Origin: Legionellales bacterium UBA4759
GTDB taxonomy: Bacteria > Pseudomonadota > Gammaproteobacteria > Legionellales > Legionellaceae
Length of the DNA stretch: 7,386 nt
Direction: 5' to 3'
Assembly: GCA_002403515.1 (NCBI GenBank)
Contig: DHHZ01000052.1
Location: forward strand, 1-7,386
The notes beneath the pieces were generated by a model. That model had not been told where the DNA came from, made no database searches, and was given only the letters and a program-made list of their open reading frames with translations. Both the position numbers and the translations under genes were made by a program. Positions 1 through 5,328 of the stretch are shown here, one piece after another. Numbering within the stretch: the first letter of the stretch is position 1; the number at the start of each line of letters is the position of its first letter.

Positions 1-51
1 ACCGCCAGAATCTTTGATTCAATTGAAGAACGCAAAATTCTAACCAAATGA
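1..51 (+). CDS. Possible C-terminal tail of a convergent plus-strand gene (partial, unidentified)
   Basis: Reading frame 1 is open from the window edge to a TGA at 49-51 and gives a 16-residue tail, TARIFDSIEERKILTK. The tail is charged and helix-like, as the C-terminus of a soluble protein could be. If it is real, the gene converges on the ferredoxin-like gene with 24 nt between the two stop codons. Frame 2 of the plus strand is also open for 13 codons, so openness alone proves little. I do not recognise the family and the rest of the gene lies outside the window. This is an inference from a very short stretch. Confidence 0.35.
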   Translation, partial: TARIFDSIEERKILTK

Positions 52-75
52 GAACTTAGAAACAAGAGGTTTCAC

Positions 76-393
76 CTAAATTTCTTCTAAAATTTGCAAT
101 TTTTTTACGGGTTGCCCCATTTGCAGATGTTTTTGCAATATTTTATCAGCATCTGCAAAGTTTTCAATACGATACCATATATTGTCAGGATATACTAGTA
201 GGCAAGGCCCTTTTTGACATCTTCCGAGACATCCAGAGGTGCTAACACGCCATTTTGATGGCCCCCAACACCCCATTTCCTGCATTTTTTCTTTCAAATA
301 TGCGGCAATTTCTAAATTATTTGAGTTGGCACAACACTTTTTGCCATCGGGCTTTTGGTTAGTACAAACAAAAATATGCTTTTCATAATACAT
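76..393 (-). CDS. Thioredoxin-fold [2Fe-2S] ferredoxin-like protein
   Basis: This 105-residue soluble protein resembles the small (2Fe-2S) ferredoxin domain proteins of proteobacteria, which share the thioredoxin-like fold of Shethna-type ferredoxins and NuoE. It begins with the family-typical pattern HIFVCTNQ...GKKCC. The likely cluster ligands are Cys10, Cys20 or Cys21, and the pair Cys55 and Cys59 in GCLGRC, followed by a GP-x-LLVYP strand. Two further cysteines, Cys42 and Cys64, are probably not ligands. There is no signal peptide or membrane segment, so it should be cytosolic. The role is presumably electron transfer or Fe-S handling, but the partner is not known. The ATG lies 5 nt after the ihfA stop codon with only a weak purine tract (AAAGAG) upstream, so translation may be coupled to ihfA. 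Family assignment is good; cellular role is open. Confidence 0.85.
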   Translation of the reverse strand: MYYEKHIFVCTNQKPDGKKCCANSNNLEIAAYLKEKMQEMGCWGPSKWRVSTSGCLGRCQKGPCLLVYPDNIWYRIENFADADKILQKHLQMGQPVKKLQILEEI

Positions 394-398
394 AAAAT

Positions 399-698
399 CT
401 AACTCTTTTTCGTGAAGGCATGCACTTTTTCTTTCAATTTCATGCCTGAGCGAAAAGTCACGACCCGGCGAGCACTTACAGGAATTTCTTCTCCTGTTTT
501 TGGATTTCGACCTGGTCTTGATTTTTTATCGCGCAAAACAAAATTACCAAAGCCAGAAAGTCTGACATGCGTTCCAGTAAATAATTTATCTCGAATACAA
601 TCAAAAAAACCTTCAACAATCGCACGAGCATCTTGTTTTCCAAGATTTAGTTCGTCGATTAGCTTATCAATAATATTTGCTTTGCTCAGTGCACTCAT
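399..698 (-). CDS. ihfA: Integration host factor subunit alpha
   Basis: IHF alpha pairs with IHF beta to bind and sharply bend DNA in the nucleoid, affecting recombination, replication and sigma-54 promoters. The 99-residue length equals that of the E. coli protein. The HU/IHF fold is plain: N-terminal helices, then LSGFGNF around residues 47-53, and the beta-arm GRNPKTGE around residues 63-70, which carries the proline that intercalates into DNA. RRVVTFR and a basic C-terminal helix follow. Its position behind pheT, and the alpha-like sequence of the arm, favour ihfA over ihfB or hup. The ATG overlaps the pheT TGA as ATGA, the usual sign of translational coupling; the Shine-Dalgarno match (AAGGGA) is modest. 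A possible private promoter lies at 717-745. Confidence 0.97.
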   Translation of the reverse strand: MSALSKANIIDKLIDELNLGKQDARAIVEGFFDCIRDKLFTGTHVRLSGFGNFVLRDKKSRPGRNPKTGEEIPVSARRVVTFRSGMKLKEKVHAFTKKS

Positions 699-3076
699 TG
701 CCCGTCCCTTAACTTGATATTAAATTCCTTTATTAATACCGACAATATCGCTTCTTGCAATGCCAAAATGTCTGCTTCAACCAACGTTTTCTCGACATCC
801 TGAAACACACAAGCCAAAGCGATACTGACATGTCCGTCAGTAATCTCTGGACCTTGGTATACATCAAATACCTGTAAGTCTTTTAATATACCATAAGGAA
901 CAACTTTTCGGATAGCTGCCAAAATATTTTCAACAGGAATTTCTTTGGACACTAAAAATGAAATATCTCGACGAGTTTGTGGAAACTTTGACAGTCCTTG
1001 ATATTTCTTTTTCGCCTCCGATGGTAACAAGGATGTATTGACTTCCCACAAAATGACCTGTTGTGGTAAATCCAATAATTGCTGTAACTTGGGATGTAAT
1101 ACTCCAATAACACCACACGCAACGCCATCGACAATCACTTTGGCCGATTGACCAGGATGTAATGCACTATGTTCTGTTTTTTGGAATTCAACATGGCTAA
1201 AGCCTTGTTTTTTCAAAAGATGTTCGATGTGCCCTTTGGCATCATAAAAATCAAAAACATGCCCTTTTGAACACCAATTTAAAGCCTTAGCATCACCGTA
1301 TAACAATCCAGAAATTTTTTGCTCTTCAATGGTTTCTGTAGCACTGCCATTAAAGGTCACACCACATTCAAAAAGTTGAAGGGAGGCTTGTTGGCGATTG
1401 GTGTTATGAATTAAGGCTGTCAATAACCCAGGCCATAAACTCAAACGCATGTGCGCCAATTCAGGTGAAATGGGATTGATTAATGGAATGGCTGCCATAT
1501 TTGGGAAAAGCATTTGTTGAATTTTAGGGTCAACAAATGCGTAACTAATGGCTTCGTTGTAACCTAGCTCACATAATGCTTGGCTCCAGAGTCTATTTTG
1601 TATCTCTAAAGGTGCATTATTCCCTGGCTTTAACTCACCCTCTATCGGAATGGTTGGAATATTATCATAGCCATAGACTCTCAGTATTTCTTCAACCAAA
1701 TCAACATCATGGGTTATATCAAACCGATAACTGGGTACCGCAACTTGCCATAGATTATCCTTCTCAACGACTTCAAAGTGCAGTCTTAACAGCATGGCTT
1801 TCATCTCAGCATTGCTGAGTTTTATACCTGTTCTTTTGGTAAATAATTCTGGAATAAAATCGACTGTTGTTGCCTTAGGCAGTGAGGCGCTGTCTTCGAT
1901 CACTTGAATAGGACCAGGCTTTCCGCCGACCAACTGAACAATCATCTGGGTTGCTAATTCTAAAGCTTGGACAGGCAGGTTAGGATCAACACCACGTTCA
2001 TAACGCATTGAAGCATCTGTCGATAATCCATAACGTCTTGCTAAGCCTGCCATCATAATGGGATTAAAAAAAGCACTTTCTAAGAAAATATCGATGGTAT
2101 CTCCATCAACAGAAGAACTTAAAGAACCCATGACTCCAGCAATTGCAACCGGCTGTTGACCATCGGTAATTAATGGGGTGCCAGCTTCTAGAGTTACTGT
2201 TTTTCCATTTAAAAGCTCAATATTTTCTTGTTGACCTGCTCGACGAACCACGATTTCACGATTCATTTTATGCAAATCAAAAGCATGTAACGGCATGCCC
2301 AAATAAAACATCACATAATTGAGCACATCAACCACAGGATGAATATCTCGAAGTCCAATGCGACGCAAACTTTCTCTTAACCACATGGGTGATAAAACAT
2401 GTGGTTTTATACCTTTAATCATTCTCCCTGTGTAACGCGGGCAAAATGCACCATCTTCAACACGAATATGAATGGTTTCGTCATGCTCTGGTTTTATAGA
2501 TAGTTGCTCTTGTGATTTAAACGGTGTATTCGAAAGGGCTGCAAGCTCACGAGCAAGACCCAATGCACTAAAACAATCCCCACGATTTGGAGTTAATTCA
2601 AAAGTAATCACATGCTCATTGAGATTAAGATAGGTTCTAAAATCTTGACCTACTTGGGCATCTAAGGGCAACTCCCAAATACCATCAGATGTTTCAGCAC
2701 AACCTAATTCCACGGCCGAACATAACATTCCAGCAGAAGGCTCACCACGTAATTTTGCTTCAGCAATATTTAAACCACCTGGTAATTTAGCACCTGGCTT
2801 TGCCAAAGCCACTTTGAGCCCTTCGCGTACGTTCGATGCGCCACAAACGATTTGAACAATACCTTCACCATTGTTGACTTGGCAAACGGTTAATTTGTCT
2901 GCTTGTGGGTGTCTTTTGGTTTCTACTACTTCTGCCACCACGACATTTTCAAAATCGGGTGCAGACATTTCACAAGAACCCACCTCTAAACCAGCCATTG
3001 TAAAACGTTCTATGATTTGTTCGATTGATAAATTGGGCTTGGTCCAGGTATGTAACCATGATTCACATACTTTCAT
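695..3076 (-). CDS. pheT: Phenylalanyl-tRNA synthetase beta subunit
   Basis: PheT is the beta chain of the cytosolic (alpha beta)2 enzyme that charges tRNA-Phe; beta carries tRNA-binding and editing (hydrolysis of Tyr-tRNA-Phe) domains. At 793 residues it is full length (E. coli about 795). In order: an N-terminal B1 region with an EMAP/OB-type tRNA-binding domain at about residues 40-150 (HPQADKLTVCQV, then KLRGEPSAGMLCS), B3/B4 editing domain at about 210-380, B5 at about 400-475, the catalytic-like core (LVEEILRVYGYDNIP, then LINPISPELAHMR), and a C-terminal FDX-ACB anticodon-binding domain over the last 95 or so residues (FPQTRRDISFLV). The start is set by AGGAGGT at 3080-3086, only 3-4 nt before the ATG and overlapping the pheS stop. 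The last codons overlap ihfA by 4 nt. No frameshift or truncation is seen. Confidence 0.98.
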   Translation of the reverse strand: MKVCESWLHTWTKPNLSIEQIIERFTMAGLEVGSCEMSAPDFENVVVAEVVETKRHPQADKLTVCQVNNGEGIVQIVCGASNVREGLKVALAKPGAKLPGGLNIAEAKLRGEPSAGMLCSAVELGCAETSDGIWELPLDAQVGQDFRTYLNLNEHVITFELTPNRGDCFSALGLARELAALSNTPFKSQEQLSIKPEHDETIHIRVEDGAFCPRYTGRMIKGIKPHVLSPMWLRESLRRIGLRDIHPVVDVLNYVMFYLGMPLHAFDLHKMNREIVVRRAGQQENIELLNGKTVTLEAGTPLITDGQQPVAIAGVMGSLSSSVDGDTIDIFLESAFFNPIMMAGLARRYGLSTDASMRYERGVDPNLPVQALELATQMIVQLVGGKPGPIQVIEDSASLPKATTVDFIPELFTKRTGIKLSNAEMKAMLLRLHFEVVEKDNLWQVAVPSYRFDITHDVDLVEEILRVYGYDNIPTIPIEGELKPGNNAPLEIQNRLWSQALCELGYNEAISYAFVDPKIQQMLFPNMAAIPLINPISPELAHMRLSLWPGLLTALIHNTNRQQASLQLFECGVTFNGSATETIEEQKISGLLYGDAKALNWCSKGHVFDFYDAKGHIEHLLKKQGFSHVEFQKTEHSALHPGQSAKVIVDGVACGVIGVLHPKLQQLLDLPQQVILWEVNTSLLPSEAKKKYQGLSKFPQTRRDISFLVSKEIPVENILAAIRKVVPYGILKDLQVFDVYQGPEITDGHVSIALACVFQDVEKTLVEADILALQEAILSVLIKEFNIKLRDGQ
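717..745 (-). promoter_or_regulatory. Candidate sigma-70-type promoter for ihfA inside the end of pheT
   Basis: On the minus strand, TTGTCG (740-745) and TAATAT (717-722) are separated by 17 bp; each matches 4 of 6 consensus positions. A transcript would start about 10-15 nt upstream of the ihfA ribosome binding site. Promoters for ihfA inside pheT are known in E. coli. In AT-rich coding DNA such matches arise easily by chance, so this is only a candidate. Confidence 0.22.
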
Positions 3077-3084
3077 ACGACCTC

Positions 3085-4098
3085 CTAAAACTGTTTTAAA
3101 AACATGACATCGTTTTCAAACATCATGCGTAAATCATCAATTCCATAAGCAAGCATTGCTAGACGGTCTAAACCAATACCAAACGCAAAACCTTGATATT
3201 CTTTAGAGTCAACACCTGCTGCATCCAATACATTAGGATGTACCATCCCACAACCACCAACCTCTATCCAGCCGGTGTGTTTGCATAAACGACATCCTTT
3301 TCCTTCACATTGATGACAAGTCATGTCCATTTCCGCAGAAGGTTCGGTAAATGGGAAATAAGATGGTCGAAATCTAAAATGAATTTCTTTTTCAAAAAAA
3401 TCGGAAAATGCCACTTGCAAAATATACTTTAAATGGGCCAAATGCGTGGTTTTATCAATCATCAAGCCTTCCAATTGATGAAACATTGGCGTATGAGTCA
3501 CATCTGAATCATGGCGATACACTCGACCTGGTGCAATCACTCGAAGCGGAGTGCCCTGCTTTAATGCACGAATTTGCACTGGAGACGTATGTGTTCTTAA
3601 TAAATGTCCGGGTGCTACGTAAAAAGTATCATGCATCGCGCGAGCTGGATGGTGCTCAGGAATATTTAAGGCAGTAAAATTATTAAAATCTGTTTCAATC
3701 TCAGGACCTGTAGTTAAATCAAATCCCAACTTGAGAAAAAAGTCGCATAAACGATTTTTAGTTTGTGTCACAGGATGCAAACTGCCATATGGATTTGCAC
3801 GACCAGCAAGGGTGACATCTATCGTTTCTTCTTGGATTTGTGCGGCCAATAATTGTTCTTGTAAGACTTGTAACCTTGTATCCAAACGCTCTTGGATTAA
3901 TGTTTTGGCAACATTGACCATTTGTCCTAATTTTGGCTTTTCACTCGCCGGCAAATTAGACAAAGTTTTCATAAACTCGGTTAACTGACCTTTCTTTCCT
4001 AAATAATTCACGCGAATCTGTTCAAGATCTCGAGGATGTGTCGCTGCATCTATTTCTTGACAGGCTAGATTTTGTAATTCTTCTATACTTTGCACCAT
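3085..4098 (-). CDS. pheS: Phenylalanyl-tRNA synthetase alpha subunit
   Basis: PheS is the catalytic alpha chain: it activates phenylalanine with ATP and transfers it to tRNA-Phe. The 337 residues begin with a coiled-coil tRNA-binding arm (about 1-95, with NYLGKKG at 31-37). The class II core follows: TGPEIETDFNNF, HPARAMHDTF (150-159), FRFRPSYFPFTEPSAE as motif 2 (about 241-256) and GFAFGIGLDRLAM as motif 3 (303-315), with Ala305 matching the E. coli pocket residue Ala294. Compared with E. coli (327 residues) there is a Cys4 knuckle, C-x2-C-x4-C-x2-C at 261-272, which suggests a bound metal; such an insert is known in many bacterial PheS proteins. The start is the first in-frame ATG behind a weak GAAGAG. 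It lies 14 nt after the U-tract of a strong terminator, so expression depends on read-through. pheT follows after 8 nt. Confidence 0.98.
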   Translation of the reverse strand: MVQSIEELQNLACQEIDAATHPRDLEQIRVNYLGKKGQLTEFMKTLSNLPASEKPKLGQMVNVAKTLIQERLDTRLQVLQEQLLAAQIQEETIDVTLAGRANPYGSLHPVTQTKNRLCDFFLKLGFDLTTGPEIETDFNNFTALNIPEHHPARAMHDTFYVAPGHLLRTHTSPVQIRALKQGTPLRVIAPGRVYRHDSDVTHTPMFHQLEGLMIDKTTHLAHLKYILQVAFSDFFEKEIHFRFRPSYFPFTEPSAEMDMTCHQCEGKGCRLCKHTGWIEVGGCGMVHPNVLDAAGVDSKEYQGFAFGIGLDRLAMLAYGIDDLRMMFENDVMFLKQF

Positions 4099-4112
4099 AA
4101 GACATGCTCTTC

Positions 4113-4142
4113 AAAAAAAATAAGGAGGCCAGAGCCTCCTTA
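4113..4142 (-). terminator. Intrinsic terminator or attenuator between rplT and pheS
   Basis: Read on the minus strand, TAAGGAGGC pairs perfectly with GCCTCCTTA (9 bp, loop TCTG) and is followed at once by eight T residues (4120 to 4113). This is a textbook rho-independent terminator. It lies 32 nt after the rplT stop and ends 14 nt before the pheS ATG. E. coli has an attenuator at the same place, governed by the Phe-rich leader peptide PheM. Here the stretch between the rplT stop and the hairpin has no ATG, GTG or TTG, so no such leader can be drawn. It probably sets partial read-through into pheST. Confidence 0.9.
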
Positions 4143-4143
4143 A

Positions 4144-4169
4144 AAAGTTAAAACCGTTAGGTCTACTTT
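4144..4169 (-). promoter_or_regulatory. Hairpin upstream of the pheS terminator
   Basis: On the minus strand AAAGT-AGACC can pair with GGTTT-TA-ACTTT across a TAAC loop, giving 10 pairs including one G-U, with a 2-nt bulge. It starts 5 nt after the rplT stop and ends 1 nt before the terminator stem, so it stacks beside the terminator and does not compete with it. It could be a pause or RNA-end stabilising element; it is weak and AT-rich and may be chance. Confidence 0.3.
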
Positions 4170-4174
4170 ATCGA

Positions 4175-4534
4175 TTAACTGGCCAATGCTGCTTTAGCTT
4201 GCTCAACAACTTGAGCAAATGCTGCTTTGTCATGAACAGCTAAATCAGATAGTACTTTTCTATCTAATTCAATGGCTGCTTTTTTCAAACCATTCATCAA
4301 TTGGCTGTAACTTAAACCGCAAGCTCTTGCTTCAGCGTTAATACGAACAATCCATAATGCACGGAATTGACGTTTTTTCTGACGACGATCACGGTAAGCG
4401 TATTGACCGGCTTTGATTACTGCTTGTTTAGCAACACGGTAAGTACGACTACGGGCGCCGTAATAACCTTTTGCTTGTTCTAATACTTTTTTATGACGCG
4501 CTTTAGCGGTCACACCACGTTTAACTCTAGGCAT
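4175..4534 (-). CDS. rplT: 50S ribosomal protein L20 (bL20)
   Basis: L20 binds 23S rRNA early in large-subunit assembly. The 119 residues match the family length (E. coli 118). The very basic N-terminal extension begins MPRVKRGV and runs through KARHKKVLEQAKGYYGARSR and the DRRQKKRQFRALWI segment (about 49-62), followed by the globular helical domain RINAEARACGLSYSQLMNGL and a conserved AAIELDRKVLSDLA. In E. coli, L20 also represses the rpmI-rplT unit by binding its mRNA. The start is well supported by AGGAG at 4542-4546, 7 nt from the ATG and directly behind the rpmI stop. rpmI lies 14 nt upstream, so translation is probably coupled. Confidence 0.98.
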   Translation of the reverse strand: MPRVKRGVTAKARHKKVLEQAKGYYGARSRTYRVAKQAVIKAGQYAYRDRRQKKRQFRALWIVRINAEARACGLSYSQLMNGLKKAAIELDRKVLSDLAVHDKAAFAQVVEQAKAALAS

Positions 4535-4548
4535 TGCTTAACTCCTCT

Positions 4549-4749
4549 CTAACCACCATTCAACATACGAGTTGCCAATTTAGCATCACATGGTTTCAAA
4601 TGTGTGCAACTGGTACGTAATTGACGTTTTGCTTTAGTTGTCTTTTTGGTAAGAATGTGGTTTCGATAAGCGCCTTTGCGTTTAATGGCACCACTAGCTG
4701 TTTTACGAAAACGCTTACAAGCGCCTCGATGAGATTTTAATTTTGGCAT
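4549..4749 (-). CDS. rpmI: 50S ribosomal protein L35 (bL35)
   Basis: L35 is a small basic protein of the large ribosomal subunit. I place the start at the ATG giving MPKLKSHRGACKRFRKT, which is where the family begins; this yields 66 residues (E. coli 65). GGAG at 4759-4762 sits 9 nt upstream. An in-frame ATG ten codons earlier would reach back to the infC stop and adds non-homologous residues. The central HILTKKTTKAKRQLR is the family signature. The C-terminal part (residues 50-66) contains cysteine and is less like E. coli. The gene lies 30 nt after infC and 14 nt before rplT, the usual arrangement. Confidence 0.97.
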   Translation of the reverse strand: MPKLKSHRGACKRFRKTASGAIKRKGAYRNHILTKKTTKAKRQLRTSCTHLKPCDAKLATRMLNGG

Positions 4750-4779
4750 ACAAATCCACTCCGCATTGTTAAATGACAA

Positions 4780-5313
4780 TTATTTTTTCTTCGGTGATAA
4801 AACCATAAGCAATTGTCGCCCTTCTCGCTTAGCTTGTTGTTCGACAATACCAAATTCCGCTGTATCTTGTTGCAAACGCTCAAGAATTTTCATACCTAAG
4901 TCTTGATGCGCTACTTCGCGACCACGAAATCTCAGCGTAATTTTAACTTTATCACCATGCTCTAGGAAACGTATCAGGTTGCGTAGTTTTACCTGATAAT
5001 CCCCCTCTTCTGTCGTAGGACGAAACTTCAACTCTTTCACTTGAATTTGTTTCTGTTTCTTTTTGGCTTCTGCTTGTTTTTTACTAACTTCAAACAAATA
5101 TTTACCATAGTCCATGATACGACATACAGGCGGTTTCGCAGTAGGTGAGATTTCAACTAGATCTAACCCACTTTCTTCAGCCGCTCGTAATGCTTCTCTT
5201 GTTGACACAATACCAACTTGTTCACCATCGGCATCAATTAGACGCACTTCCGGTAATGTAATCTGGTGATTTATGCGTGCTCGATCATTGTCACGCTTCA
5301 TAGATGCGCAAAT
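4780..5313 (-). CDS. infC: Translation initiation factor IF-3, with a probable AUU start
   Basis: IF-3 binds the 30S subunit, keeps it free of 50S and proofreads the start codon and initiator tRNA. With an ATT start at 5313 the protein has 177 residues (E. coli 180). The N-domain carries INHQITLPEVRLID and LVEISPTAKPPVCRIMDYGK. A lysine-rich linker (KKQAEAKKKQKQ) leads to the C-domain with VKELKFRP, GDYQVKLRNLIRFLEHGDK and ITLRFRGRE, and it ends GRQLLMVLSPKKK. The first ATG (5301) is four codons downstream and 19 nt from the only good Shine-Dalgarno. ATT in the same frame lies 7 nt from it, and E. coli infC is known to start at AUU. The gene begins 15 nt after the thrS stop. Confidence 0.96.
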   Translation of the reverse strand: MCASMKRDNDRARINHQITLPEVRLIDADGEQVGIVSTREALRAAEESGLDLVEISPTAKPPVCRIMDYGKYLFEVSKKQAEAKKKQKQIQVKELKFRPTTEEGDYQVKLRNLIRFLEHGDKVKITLRFRGREVAHQDLGMKILERLQQDTAEFGIVEQQAKREGRQLLMVLSPKKK

Positions 5314-5327
5314 ATCTATGCCCTCCT
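5311..5327 (-). promoter_or_regulatory. infC ribosome binding site and AUU start codon
   Basis: The minus strand has AGGAGGG at 5321-5327, then the 7-nt spacer CATAGAT, then ATT (5311-5313) in frame with infC. The ATA codon two codons earlier is too close to the Shine-Dalgarno (1 nt) to serve. In E. coli, IF-3 discriminates against AUU and so represses its own translation; the same layout here suggests that this autoregulation is kept. Confidence 0.8.
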
Positions 5328-5328
5328 G

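Noticed and set aside
59..73. Hairpin GAAAC/GTTTC as a bidirectional terminator
   Set aside because: The stem has only 5 mostly A-T pairs and there is no T-tract on either strand.
412..717. Plus-strand open frame of 101 codons opposite ihfA
   Set aside because: It is an antisense shadow of ihfA with no recognisable motif, and ihfA is a certain gene.
930..1134. Two short minus-strand frames inside pheT
   Set aside because: They lie in alternative frames of pheT, lack ribosome binding sites and have unstructured composition.
2871..3107. Plus-strand open frame opposite the 5' end of pheT
   Set aside because: It is antisense to the conserved PheT tRNA-binding domain and has no family features; the other plus-strand frames (1576-1818, 3408-3677, 3731-3988, 5859-6050, 6211-6483, 6459-6662) were dropped for the same reason.
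4022..4105. Out-of-frame 27-codon ATG frame starting just before pheS as a leader peptide
   Set aside because: It lies downstream of the terminator, contains no phenylalanine codons, and its ATG is 1 nt from the GAAGAG purine tract, so it cannot act as a PheM-like attenuator leader.
4750..4779. Ten-codon N-terminal extension of rpmI
   Set aside because: It adds residues unlike L35, while the ATG at 4749 gives the family-typical MPK start with a Shine-Dalgarno 9 nt upstream.
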